A stretch of DNA of 16,900 nt, from assembly GCA_002474415.1 (NCBI GenBank), contig DLQV01000049.1:4022-20921 (forward strand), written 5' to 3'. How positions within the stretch are numbered: the first letter of the stretch is position 1; each line of letters opens with the position of its first letter. A program made the translations under genes and the position numbers. The stretch is from Lachnospiraceae bacterium UBA7598. GTDB taxonomy: Bacteria; Bacillota; Clostridia; Lachnospirales; Lachnospiraceae. Below, in pieces: positions 6,999 to 13,903 of the stretch. Below the pieces are notes generated by a model. That model was not told the DNA's origin. It was given only the letters and a program-made list of their open reading frames with translations, and did no database searches.

Positions 6999-7478
6999 TT
7001 AGTACGGAGCGCGGCAGATTCTCTGCTGCTCTCCACAACTGCTGCATTCCTCAAGAATCTTGTTAATGCAAACATGACACACATCTCCATCTTTGTCCTT
7101 CACGCGGATGACATGTGTGGATACCCACTGATAATGCTCTCCCCGTCCTTTCTGATACAATTTGACACAGACTTCTTTTCGTCCCTGTCCCAGCATCTGT
7201 AGCAGACGCTCTCTGGAAAAATTGTCCAGAAACGCTCTCTGATAATTCGGATGAATGTTTTCCACCCCTGCATCAATTAAATCATCATATTTTCCACTGC
7301 TCGGCATATCTCCTGCCAGAAAACCATCGTCCTTGATCATGGTATATGTATTTTTTGTAAGATTTGCTGCCACGATCATTGGAAACGCTTCTGACACCGC
7401 CTCAAACACTGTCAGTACCTCCTCCATACTGATTCCATTCAGTGCTTCGAACTCTTTGAACGATCTTGCACTCTTCAT
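6999..7478 (-). CDS. Short PAS-like protein with C-terminal cysteine cluster
   Basis: 159 residues from the ATG at 7478. The GTG at 7487 is in frame but lies inside the GGGAGG ribosome site (7487-7492), which is 8 nt from the ATG, so I use the ATG. Seen: helix FKEFEALNGISMEEVLTVFE, then PMIVAANLTKNTYTMI (33-48), and further on VCVKLYQKGRGEHYQWVSTHVIRVKD, which reads like the last strands of a PAS fold. The style matches PAS modules of clostridial GGDEF proteins, but no GGDEF, kinase or HTH domain follows. Five cysteines end the protein: C134, C137, C145, C148, C155 (CX2CX7CX2CX6C). No signal peptide or TM segment. It has its own promoter (7541-7569). Function unknown; a redox or metal-responsive adaptor is one possibility. 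Confidence 0.7.
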   Translation of the reverse strand: MKSARSFKEFEALNGISMEEVLTVFEAVSEAFPMIVAANLTKNTYTMIKDDGFLAGDMPSSGKYDDLIDAGVENIHPNYQRAFLDNFSRERLLQMLGQGRKEVCVKLYQKGRGEHYQWVSTHVIRVKDKDGDVCHVCINKILEECSSCGEQQRICRAPY

Positions 7479-7540
7479 CTGATGCACCTCCCAAACCTTT
7501 TGTTTTACTTTGTTTTTGCACCTCTTTTACCCCTGTTCTT

Positions 7541-7569
7541 ATTATAAGTAAAACACCTCTTTTTTACAA
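7541..7569 (-). promoter_or_regulatory. Promoter of PAS-like gene, with flanking direct repeat
   Basis: Minus strand: TATAAT (7541-7546), 17 bp spacer, TTGTAA (7564-7569; 4 of 6). Plus-strand copies of CACCTC-T4-AC (7519-7530) and CACCTC-T6-AC (7554-7567) sit 35 bp apart, one over the -35 and one in the leader. Confidence 0.6.
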
Positions 7570-7591
7570 TATACAAAAAACACAGAATGAT

Positions 7592-7641
7592 AAAACAAAA
7601 GCAGCTGGACCCATATCTTCCATACGTTTCCAACTGCTTTT
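7592..7641 (-). terminator. Intrinsic terminator of tRNA-Gly
   Basis: On the minus strand, arm AAAAGCAGTTGGA (7629-7641) pairs with TCCAGCTGCTTTT (7597-7609) over 13 bp with one G-U, loop 19 nt. It leads into TTTTGTTTT (7592-7600). It lies just 3' of the tRNA. Confidence 0.75.
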
Positions 7642-7645
7642 CAAG

Positions 7646-7718
7646 AGCGATAGACGGGGCTCGAACCCGCGGTCTCGACCTTGGCAAGGTCGCGCGTTAC
7701 CAACTACGCCACTATCGC
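7646..7718 (-). tRNA. tRNA-Gly(GCC)
   Basis: 73 nt cloverleaf on the minus strand: acceptor GCGATAG (7712-7718) with CTATCGC (7647-7653), discriminator U at 7646. The D arm is GCG-loop-CGC. The anticodon stem CGACC/GGTCG closes the loop TTGCCAA (anticodon GCC, glycine). The T arm is GCGGG/CCCGT with loop TTCGAGC. CCA is not encoded (TCTT follows), so it must be added after transcription. Single gene with its own promoter and terminator; there is no sign of an integrated element at its 3' end. Confidence 0.97.
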
Positions 7719-7749
7719 ATATGTAAGCTCTCTCGTGAGCACAGATAAG

Positions 7750-7778
7750 ATAATAACAGATACAGGCTTTTCTGTCAA
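7750..7778 (-). promoter_or_regulatory. Promoter of tRNA-Gly
   Basis: Minus strand: TTGACA (7773-7778, perfect), 17 bp spacer, TATTAT (7750-7755, 5 of 6), about 30 bp before the tRNA 5' end. A strong match, as expected for a stable RNA gene. The remaining stretch 7779-7897 is very AT-rich. I see no clear promoter in it for the plus-strand gene at 7898. Confidence 0.8.
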
Positions 7779-7897
7779 CCACTTTTTGAATTTTTTATAC
7801 TTTTTGAAAAATTAACACCAATGGAAAATTTGAAAATAAAAGCATGAATACGTATTTCCTGCATAGAATATACCAAAGCTGGAAATGGAGGTAACAA

Positions 7898-8341
7898 ATG
7901 AGTGCAAAAACCAGAATTGTCGTTCTTCATATGAAAAAACTTGTGTTTGCAGGTGTCGTCACAGGACTTACCATCCTGCTCCTGATTTTTCTTGGAATCC
8001 TGTTTTCTAATTCCAACAAACCGTCTGCAGACAATGAAGCGGTAGAAACCATGTACGTTCCAGGCGTTTACACCTCTTCTGTGATGATCGATGGAAATCC
8101 TTTCGATGTACAGGTATCCGTCGACGAAGACCATATCAACGAAATCACCATGGTCCATCTGGACGAAACCGTAGAAACCATGTACCCATTGGTCCGTCCT
8201 ACGCTCGATGAACTGGCAAAACAGATTATTTCCAGCCAGTCCCTTACAGATCTTACATATTCCAAAAACAACCAGTACACCTGTCGTCTTCTCATCGGTG
8301 CGGTATCCGATGCATTGGAAAAGGCATCACCCGATCGGTGA
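7898..8341 (+). CDS. Membrane-anchored protein with degenerate FMN_bind-like domain
   Basis: 147 residues; ATG with GGAGG (7887-7891) 6 nt upstream. A basic N-terminus leads into one hydrophobic segment (about 14-36), a membrane anchor or uncleaved signal. The outside part begins VPGVYTSSVMIDGNPFDVQVSVDEDHI, then INEITMVHLDETVETMYP, LDELAKQIISSQSLTDLTYS and LLIGAVSDAL. The order Gly-x-Tyr-x-(S/T), a strand with 'V.V.V....I..I', an acidic ET motif, 'I...QS', then a final helix follows the FMN_bind domain of RnfG/NqrC-like proteins. The usual covalent-flavin motif (S-G-A-T/S) is absent: the place reads YSKNNQYTCR (121-130). Inference: a relative that no longer binds FMN covalently. No neighbour suggests a partner (no apbE, rnf or nqr). 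Its last codons lie in a terminator hairpin. Confidence 0.7.
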   Translation: MSAKTRIVVLHMKKLVFAGVVTGLTILLLIFLGILFSNSNKPSADNEAVETMYVPGVYTSSVMIDGNPFDVQVSVDEDHINEITMVHLDETVETMYPLVRPTLDELAKQIISSQSLTDLTYSKNNQYTCRLLIGAVSDALEKASPDR

Positions 8342-8350
8342 TGCCCCATT
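8323..8350. terminator. Terminator overlapping the end of the FMN_bind-like gene
   Basis: GGCATCACC (8323-8331) pairs perfectly with GGTGATGCC (8337-8345), loop 5 nt, followed by CCATTTT on plus. Read on minus the hairpin is followed by TTTTCC, so it may also end the 81-residue gene coming from the right. The plus-strand stop codon TGA (8339-8341) is inside the 3' arm. Confidence 0.7.
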
Positions 8351-8377
8351 TTCAAATAAAATATGAAAAAGCAGATC

Positions 8378-8623
8378 CTATTGTGCCTCTGTACTTAATC
8401 CATTCACATAGCTGGACAACGCAGAAGTATTGGTATAATACGTCTGTGCCGGCTTATTATCTTCGTAATAATTGTATCCGGTATAACCGGCCCATCCAAC
8501 GATGGCAACTAAAATTGCACATCCACAGATGATCCCGATGACTTTTTCTGTTTTCTGCTTTGCCATCTCTTTTTTACGATTGGCTTTTTCTTTCTTATAT
8601 TTATCTACCTTTGCCTGACTCAT
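8378..8623 (-). CDS. Small one-pass membrane protein, function unknown
   Basis: 81 residues. A highly basic helical N-terminus (KVDKYKKEKANRKKEMAKQKTEK, residues 5-27) is followed by one TM segment (about 28-48: IGIICGCAILVAIVGWAGYTG) and a polar tail rich in Tyr, Thr and Ser, probably outside. I recall similar small hypothetical proteins as common in Lachnospiraceae but know of no function. AGGAGA (8632-8637) lies about 8 nt before the ATG. It stands alone between proC and the convergent FMN_bind-like gene, with a weak promoter at 8657-8685. Codon use is unremarkable. The basic stretch could contact nucleic acid, lipid head groups or the ribosome/translocon, but nothing in the sequence decides this. 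Confidence 0.75.
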   Translation of the reverse strand: MSQAKVDKYKKEKANRKKEMAKQKTEKVIGIICGCAILVAIVGWAGYTGYNYYEDNKPAQTYYTNTSALSSYVNGLSTEAQ

Positions 8624-8656
8624 ATTTCCTTCTCTCCTAAATCTGTTGATGGTTCT

Positions 8657-8685
8657 ATTCTACACATTTTCAACAGAAAAAGCAA
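8657..8685 (-). promoter_or_regulatory. Candidate promoter of the 81-residue protein gene
   Basis: Minus strand: TTGCTT (8680-8685), 17 bp spacer, TAGAAT (8657-8662; 5 of 6). The -35 is weak. It lies between the proC stop and this gene, where no convincing proC terminator is seen, so read-through from proC is also possible. Confidence 0.35.
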
Positions 8686-8695
8686 GTAAACGGTT

Positions 8696-9496
8696 TTACA
8701 TATTGCGGGAGATATCCAGACATTTCATCATTGCTTCAATCACACTGCTGCGCATGCCTTTTTCCTCCAGCACACGCACTGCCTGTATCGTAGTTCCTGC
8801 CGGAGAGCATACCATATCTTTGAGTTCTCCCGGATGTTTTCCCGTCTCAAGTACCATTTTCGCACTTCCAAGTACCGCCTGCGCTGCAAATTTATACGCC
8901 TGCTGTCTTGGCATTCCACCAGCCACTGCTGCATCTGCCATGGCTTCAATAAACATAAATACATAGGCCGGAGAGCTTCCACTGACGGCAGTAACCACAT
9001 CCATCAGATGTTCCGGAATGACTTCCGTCTGGGAAAATCCACTGCAGAGCTCCCGCACCAGAGCCATATCCTCATCTGTCACACGAGCTCCTGCACACAT
9101 ACCCATCATGCCTTCTTTGACCATAGAAGGGGTATTCGGCATTGTACGGATCACTTTTAAGTTGCGTCCAAGCACTTCATCGAACCATACCAGTGTCTTT
9201 CCCGGTGCAATGGATACCAGAATCTGTTCCTCTGTCAGCAGGTCCTTGATTTCCTCCAACACTTCGGCATAAAACTGTGGCTTTACTGCCACAAATAAAA
9301 TGTCTGCAAATGCTGCCACATCTCGGTTGTTCGTACTGATCTGTACCCCAAACTGTGCTTTTTTGGCTTCTAGTGTTTCCTTTGTACGGCAGGAAATCAT
9401 CATCTCCTGCGGACTGCATTTCCCGGATTCCAAAATTCCCTGCATCATGGCTGTTCCCATATTTCCACAGCCGATAAAACCGATTTTCTTGTTCAT
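8696..9496 (-). CDS. proC: Pyrroline-5-carboxylate reductase
   Basis: 266 residues from the ATG at 9496. An earlier in-frame start at 9535 would add 13 residues (MVCVTKRKKESVD), but it has no ribosome site, while MNKKIGFIGCGNMG is where the family normally begins. The site before 9496 is itself weak (AAAGAGAG). Function: last step of proline synthesis, reducing pyrroline-5-carboxylate to proline with NAD(P)H in the cytosol. Seen: Rossmann motif GFIGCGNMG (6-14), AVKPQ (the conserved dinucleotide-contact stretch, near residue 70), SIAPGKTL, the MPNTPSMVKEG loop (around 120), and the C-terminal signature SGSSPAYVFMFIEAMADAAVAGG followed by SPAGTTIQAV. It lies 50 nt downstream of argJ on the same strand, so the two are probably co-transcribed. 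Confidence 0.95.
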   Translation of the reverse strand: MNKKIGFIGCGNMGTAMMQGILESGKCSPQEMMISCRTKETLEAKKAQFGVQISTNNRDVAAFADILFVAVKPQFYAEVLEEIKDLLTEEQILVSIAPGKTLVWFDEVLGRNLKVIRTMPNTPSMVKEGMMGMCAGARVTDEDMALVRELCSGFSQTEVIPEHLMDVVTAVSGSSPAYVFMFIEAMADAAVAGGMPRQQAYKFAAQAVLGSAKMVLETGKHPGELKDMVCSPAGTTIQAVRVLEEKGMRSSVIEAMMKCLDISRNM

Positions 9497-9546
9497 ATCA
9501 ACACTCTCTTTCTTTCTCTTTGTAACGCAAACCATCTATCTTTACT

Positions 9547-10779
9547 TTAACTGCGGTAATCTCCATTGATTTTTACATAATCATACGTCAGATCACATCC
9601 CCAGGCTTTGGCAGATGCCTCTCCCTGATGCAGATCAATATTGATATAAATTTCATCTTCCTCTAAGATTTCTTTTGCCTTTTCCTCAGAGAAATCCACA
9701 CCGGCAGCGTTTCTGCATACGGCAATGGTTCCCTTAGCCGATGCCAGATCCACATCCACTTTGTTGATATCAAACTCCGCATCCGCATAACCGATTGCAC
9801 ATAAAATACGTCCCCAGTTGGCATCCTCACCAAACATCGCACACTTAAACAGCGGGGAACGGATCACACTCTTTGCAACAATAATTGCGGTATCCTGATC
9901 CGGTGCACCACTGCAGGTACACTCCAGCATCTTCGATGCTCCCTCACCGTCCTTGGCAAGCATCTTCGTCATGGTCATGAGTACCTGATACAGCGCCTGA
10001 CGGAACGTATCATAATCTTCTCCCTCTGCCGTGATTGGTGTATTTTCTGCCATGCCGTTTGCCAGAATGCTGACCATATCATTGGTGGAAGTATCTCCAT
10101 CAATACTCAGACAATTGTATGTCACCTTTACAATCTCCGAAAGCGCTTTCTGGATCATTTCTGAGGAAATCGCAACATCGGTCGTAACAAAATTCAACGT
10201 GGTAGCCATATTCGGATGGATCATGCCACTTCCCTTTGCCATACCGCCAACGGTACAGGTCTTCCCGTCCAGCGTAAAGGAAACGGCCGTCTCCTTGGCA
10301 TACGTATCGGTTGTCATAATGGCATTGGCTGCTTTTCCATGATTCTGCGGAGAAAGGCCGCGTGCCAGTTCCTGCACATGATCCCGGATCGGTTCAATCG
10401 GGAGTTTCTGTCCAATGACACCGGTCGATGCCACGATCACTTCGTCTGCCTTTATGCCCAGCTCTGCTGCGGCCAGATCACACATCATCTGCGCTTTTTC
10501 TTCTCCGTCTGCATTACAGGTATTGGCATTTTTACTGTTGACAATAACAGCCCTTGCCTTGTTTCCGGTTGCTGCCAGATGTTTTTTTGTCACAAGAATT
10601 GGTGCACCCTTTACTTTATTTGTCGTGTAGACAGCCGCTGCTGTACACTCCTTATCTGACCAGATCAGTGCCAGATCATTTTTGTTCTTATCCGGATTTA
10701 ATCCGCAATTTAATCCATTTGCCGAAAACCCTTTCGCTGCACATACGCCGCCTTCTACCTGTTTCATTGTAATATTCAT
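9547..10779 (-). CDS. argJ: Bifunctional ornithine acetyltransferase / N-acetylglutamate synthase
   Basis: 410 residues, the usual length. Moves the acetyl group from N-acetylornithine to glutamate, giving ornithine and N-acetylglutamate; bifunctional members also use acetyl-CoA. The proenzyme cuts itself into alpha and beta chains. Seen: KGSGMIHPNMATTLNF (182-197) with the nucleophile Thr193 after Ala192, the oxyanion pair STG (118-120), and DGDTSTND (227-234). The C-terminus ends in ..KINGDYRS as in the family. Whether this enzyme has the second (acetyl-CoA) activity cannot be read from the sequence. AAGGAG (10791-10796) lies 11 nt before the ATG, slightly long. It follows the mcp terminator directly and has no clear promoter of its own. 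No other arg genes are in the window. Confidence 0.95.
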   Translation of the reverse strand: MNITMKQVEGGVCAAKGFSANGLNCGLNPDKNKNDLALIWSDKECTAAAVYTTNKVKGAPILVTKKHLAATGNKARAVIVNSKNANTCNADGEEKAQMMCDLAAAELGIKADEVIVASTGVIGQKLPIEPIRDHVQELARGLSPQNHGKAANAIMTTDTYAKETAVSFTLDGKTCTVGGMAKGSGMIHPNMATTLNFVTTDVAISSEMIQKALSEIVKVTYNCLSIDGDTSTNDMVSILANGMAENTPITAEGEDYDTFRQALYQVLMTMTKMLAKDGEGASKMLECTCSGAPDQDTAIIVAKSVIRSPLFKCAMFGEDANWGRILCAIGYADAEFDINKVDVDLASAKGTIAVCRNAAGVDFSEEKAKEILEEDEIYINIDLHQGEASAKAWGCDLTYDYVKINGDYRS

Positions 10780-10811
10780 AATTTTTCTATCTCCTTCTAA
10801 GTTATGGTAGT

Positions 10812-10843
10812 AAAAATCCCCAGCAGAATTTCTCCTGCTGAGG
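10812..10843 (-). terminator. Intrinsic terminator of mcp
   Basis: Minus strand: CCTCAGCAGGA - GAAA - TTCTGCTGGGG forms an 11 bp stem with G-U pairs and a GNRA-type loop (10818-10843), followed by ATTTTT (10812-10817). It lies about 25 bp after the chemoreceptor stop. Confidence 0.9.
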
Positions 10844-10865
10844 CACCTTTATCTCATTTCATCGT

Positions 10866-12371
10866 TTATTTTATGTACTTATCCAGCTCATGCGATACTG
10901 CAAGCACATTGTCAAGCTGCTCCTTTGCCTGTTCCGCATTATTCAAATTCTCCACAGACAAATCTGCCGCCTGTACAGAAGATGCTGTCACTTCTTCCGT
11001 TGTCGCAGAAAGATTACTGATATTATCAACAATCTGGTTATTTGCATCCGACAAGCGATTCAGCATACCATCGATGCCTTCAATTTCCTGAACCAGTGTA
11101 TTTACATTATCATTCATTCCCGCAAAGCTCTCGGACGCTTGCGCAATCATAGAATCCTGTGCACTGGCAGCATCCATGGAACGATTCACCGCAGTGGCAG
11201 CATCCTCTGCATTCTTTGACAATTCTTCCAGAATCTGTGCTATGCTTTCCGTCTCGCTTCTGGTTTTCTCTGCCAGCTGCCGGATTTCATCCGCTACCAC
11301 AGCAAACCCCTTTCCAGCTTCGCCTGCACGGGCACTTTCGATGGATGCATTGAGTGCCAGCAGATTGGTCTGACTGGAAATGGAAAAGATCGTATCGGCA
11401 ATACTCTTTACCGCCTCTGTACGCTCCTGCAATGTTTTCATGGAATCGGCCACGCCGGAGTTTGTCTCTGCGATTACCTCTGACTGTTTCTTCAGATGTT
11501 CCATGATTTCCATGCTCTTCTGATTCAGTTCTCCGGACTGTTTTGCAACTTTTACCATATTTTCAGAACTTTCCAGCGTCTGCTCGATCGAATGCTGGAT
11601 GTCCTGCGTCATCGTAGTCTGTGTCTGGATATTTTCTGCTGTCGTCTGTGTGCTGGAAGATATATCTTTCATGGCTCCATTGACCACTTCTGTCGATCCA
11701 TTCAGATCATTGACAATCTTCATCACCGACTCTGTCCCCTTGCGCACTTCTCCCGCAACACCAATCACATCGTCTAAAATTGCCTGCTGTTTCCGCTGTT
11801 CCTGCTGCTCACTGTGCCGGGTATCATGGTTGAATTTCTGTGCCACATTTGTTGTAAAAATCACAGCAACTACCAGCACCGCCAGTGCCAGCAGATCCAG
11901 TACAAGATTGGTTGTACCGGCTACTCCTTCCGGCTGCTGACGAATCTGTCCAAAAATCGTCAGTGCATTCAAAACAAGATATCCAATACCACCGATCTTA
12001 CAATATTTCTTATCAAAAAACAAAATACATCCGATAAACGGGGCCAGTCCCAAAAAACGGATAAAACTCTCCGTATAAGCATATGTCATGAAAAATGATA
12101 CGAGATATAACCCGATCAGTGCCAGATATCTTAACCGTTCCGACTCTGGACGCCGTTTCCATCCAACGAATAATGCACATCCCGATACCACCGCAATCAC
12201 ACTGACCATAACCGTAAAACCTAAAGAACGTACTCCTTTTGCCCTCGATGCCCAGAGCATAAACAGAATAAATGCATAAAAAATCAAATATTCCGTCACC
12301 AGAAAACGGTTGGTTCTCTGTATCTGCTGTCCCTTTTCCGCAAACCGATAATATTTTTCTTTGATTTTCAT
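10866..12371 (-). CDS. Methyl-accepting chemotaxis-like protein with six-TM sensor and no HAMP
   Basis: 501 residues. The first 175 hold about six hydrophobic segments (near 23-41, 50-70, 82-97, 103-119, 125-143, 154-174) with short loops, then a coiled coil to the end. The signalling tip is seen at about 324-370: [48 protein letters not shown], which contacts CheA/CheW in the family. There is no periplasmic ligand domain and no recognisable HAMP between TM6 and the coiled coil ([19 protein letters not shown]). No C-terminal CheR tether. Ribosome site AGGGAGAGG before the ATG; own extended -10 promoter at 12417-12445 and own terminator. No che or flagellar genes lie nearby, so it is an orphan receptor. 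The membrane domain could sense a hydrophobic ligand, membrane state or ion gradient. Confidence 0.88.
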   Translation of the reverse strand: MKIKEKYYRFAEKGQQIQRTNRFLVTEYLIFYAFILFMLWASRAKGVRSLGFTVMVSVIAVVSGCALFVGWKRRPESERLRYLALIGLYLVSFFMTYAYTESFIRFLGLAPFIGCILFFDKKYCKIGGIGYLVLNALTIFGQIRQQPEGVAGTTNLVLDLLALAVLVVAVIFTTNVAQKFNHDTRHSEQQEQRKQQAILDDVIGVAGEVRKGTESVMKIVNDLNGSTEVVNGAMKDISSSTQTTAENIQTQTTMTQDIQHSIEQTLESSENMVKVAKQSGELNQKSMEIMEHLKKQSEVIAETNSGVADSMKTLQERTEAVKSIADTIFSISSQTNLLALNASIESARAGEAGKGFAVVADEIRQLAEKTRSETESIAQILEELSKNAEDAATAVNRSMDAASAQDSMIAQASESFAGMNDNVNTLVQEIEGIDGMLNRLSDANNQIVDNISNLSATTEEVTASSVQAADLSVENLNNAEQAKEQLDNVLAVSHELDKYIK

Positions 12372-12416
12372 AATTTGCCCTCTCCCTTATTGTAACGTAC
12401 GAAAGTTCCTGTTTCC

Positions 12417-12445
12417 ATACTAGCACAGAGCAAAATAAAATGCAA
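12417..12445 (-). promoter_or_regulatory. Extended -10 promoter of mcp
   Basis: Minus strand: TTGCAT (12440-12445), 17 bp spacer ending in TGC, TAGTAT (12417-12422). The TGn extension and spacing fit sigma-A. I see no sigma-D (motility) style TAAA-N15-GCCGATAA site. Confidence 0.65.
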
Positions 12446-12465
12446 TTCTGTCCACCGCAAAAATC

Positions 12466-13800
12466 TTATTCGAGTTCTTCCATGACGCTCTTGTATGCCG
12501 GACGGATGATTTTGTTGCATCCCACCAGTTCTTCCAGCCGGTGTGCGCTCCATCCTGCAATTCTTGCAATTGCAAACAATGGTGTATATAATTCCGACGG
12601 AATGCCGAGCATTTCATATACAAATCCACTGTAGAAATCCACATTCGGGCTGACACCCTTGAAAATATGACGCTTCTCTGCGATCAGTTCCGGAGCCACT
12701 TCTTCTATCATATTGTAAAGGTTCATGTCTTTCTGCCGGCCTTTTGCCTCCGCAAGATGCTCCACATAGCTGCGAAATACACGCTCTCTCGGATCGGACA
12801 GGGAATACACGGCATGTCCCATGCCGTAGATCAGTCCCTTTTTATCAAAGACCTGCCCATCCAGCATCTTTCCAAGATAGGATTTCACCTCGTCACGGTC
12901 ACTCCAGTCATGCACATTTTCACGGATATCATTCATCATCTGCATAACCTTGATGTTGGCGCCGCCATGTTTTGGTCCTTTCAAAGAAGACATTGCTGCT
13001 GCAATGGCAGAATATGTATCCGTACCCGCAGAAGTAACCACACGGGTGGTAAAGGTACTGTTATTACCACCGCCATGCTCCATATGAAGCATCAGTGCCA
13101 CATCAAGTACCTGCGCCTCCAGCTGGGTGTACTGTTTATTCGGCCGCAGCATGCGAAGGAAATTCTCCGCCGTGGAAAGCTTCGGATCCGGCCGGTGAAT
13201 ATACATACTCGAATCATTTTCATAATGATTGTATGCGTGATATCCATATACCGCGATCATCGGGAAATTGGCAATCAGCTGCATACACTGACGGATATTG
13301 TTTTCAATGGAGGAATCCGTCGTATGCGGATCATAAGCCGCAAGTGTCAGGATGCTTCGCGTCATGGAATTCATGATATCCTTAGACGGTGCCTTCATAA
13401 TGACGTCCCTGGTAAAATTGGTCGGAAGTGTCCGGCTGTTGCCGAGCACCTCGCAGAATTCATCCAGTTGCGCCCGATCCGGTAATTCTCCAAACAGCAG
13501 CAGATATGCCGCTTTCTCGAAGCCGAATTCATTCGGTCCAATGGATTTGATCAGTGTCTTTACGTTATATCCGCGATACCATAACTCACCGTCACATGGC
13601 ACCTGTTTTCCATTTTCCTCCTTGAAGGACACAATCTTCGAAATACGGGTCAGTCCTGTTAAAACACCCTTTCCGTTGACATCGCGAAGTCCTCTGTTTA
13701 CCCCATACTCCTGAAACAATCCGTCCGAGATTGTATCATTTGTAATACACATATTCTGTTTTGATGCTGCGTAATTTGCTAATAAATCTTTTTTCTCCAT
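12466..13800 (-). CDS. Citrate synthase (si type; citrate / 2-methylcitrate synthase family)
   Basis: 444 residues, of the length seen in Clostridia. Joins acetyl-CoA and oxaloacetate to citrate. Seen: LMLHMEHGGGNNSTFTTRV with catalytic His242, SLKGPKHGGAN (272-282), catalytic His329 in YGMGHAVYSLSDPR, Asp388 in GVSPNVDFYSGFVYEMLG, and R412-type contacts in IARIAGWSAHRLEE near the end. All three catalytic residues are present. Citrate or 2-methylcitrate specificity cannot be settled by eye. GGAGAG (13807-13812) precedes the ATG. A perfect -10 and a 14-bp palindrome lie upstream. Single gene: no aconitase or isocitrate dehydrogenase adjoins it. Likely role is feeding 2-oxoglutarate/glutamate synthesis. 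No clear terminator lies between its stop and the mcp promoter (12372-12465). Confidence 0.93.
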   Translation of the reverse strand: MEKKDLLANYAASKQNMCITNDTISDGLFQEYGVNRGLRDVNGKGVLTGLTRISKIVSFKEENGKQVPCDGELWYRGYNVKTLIKSIGPNEFGFEKAAYLLLFGELPDRAQLDEFCEVLGNSRTLPTNFTRDVIMKAPSKDIMNSMTRSILTLAAYDPHTTDSSIENNIRQCMQLIANFPMIAVYGYHAYNHYENDSSMYIHRPDPKLSTAENFLRMLRPNKQYTQLEAQVLDVALMLHMEHGGGNNSTFTTRVVTSAGTDTYSAIAAAMSSLKGPKHGGANIKVMQMMNDIRENVHDWSDRDEVKSYLGKMLDGQVFDKKGLIYGMGHAVYSLSDPRERVFRSYVEHLAEAKGRQKDMNLYNMIEEVAPELIAEKRHIFKGVSPNVDFYSGFVYEMLGIPSELYTPLFAIARIAGWSAHRLEELVGCNKIIRPAYKSVMEELE

Positions 13801-13812
13801 GCTTCACTCTCC

Positions 13813-13834
13813 AATCTATATAGATTTCATTATA
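13813..13834 (-). promoter_or_regulatory. Citrate synthase -10 box and overlapping palindromic operator candidate
   Basis: Minus strand -10 TATAAT at 13829-13834. At the usual distance the -35 is a T run (weak). The perfect 14-bp palindrome AATCTATATAGATT (13813-13826) covers the expected transcription start, between the -10 and the ribosome site. A repressor bound there could block initiation. It is AT-rich, so chance remains possible. Confidence 0.45.
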
Positions 13835-13903
13835 TCGTACTTGGTTCTCAAAAAAAAGCACTTCATAAATTTTTTATATCTTTTTACGCTTTGTATATAA
13901 ATT

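Noticed and set aside
7479..7487. GTG start three codons upstream for the PAS-like protein
   Set aside because: The GTG shares bases with the GGGAGG site, leaving no spacing; the ATG at 7478 is 8 nt away.
7646..7718. tRNA-Gly as an integration site of a mobile element
   Set aside because: No integrase, direct repeat of the tRNA 3' end or foreign-looking genes occur on either side.
7505..7782. Open frames of 60 and 72 codons on the minus strand across the tRNA
   Set aside because: They run through tRNA-Gly and its terminator and promoter, lack ribosome sites, and their residues simply translate the tRNA.
9497..9535. Upstream ATG for proC giving a 13-residue extension
   Set aside because: No ribosome site before it, and the family begins at the Rossmann strand MNKKIGFIG.
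12667..13485. 272-codon plus-strand frame opposite citrate synthase
   Set aside because: No ribosome site, His/Arg/Ile-rich shadow composition, fully inside a conserved gene on the other strand.
13861..13903. AT-rich stretch after the protease gene as a terminator
   Set aside because: There is a T run near 13851-13858 (complement), but no stable GC-containing stem precedes it.
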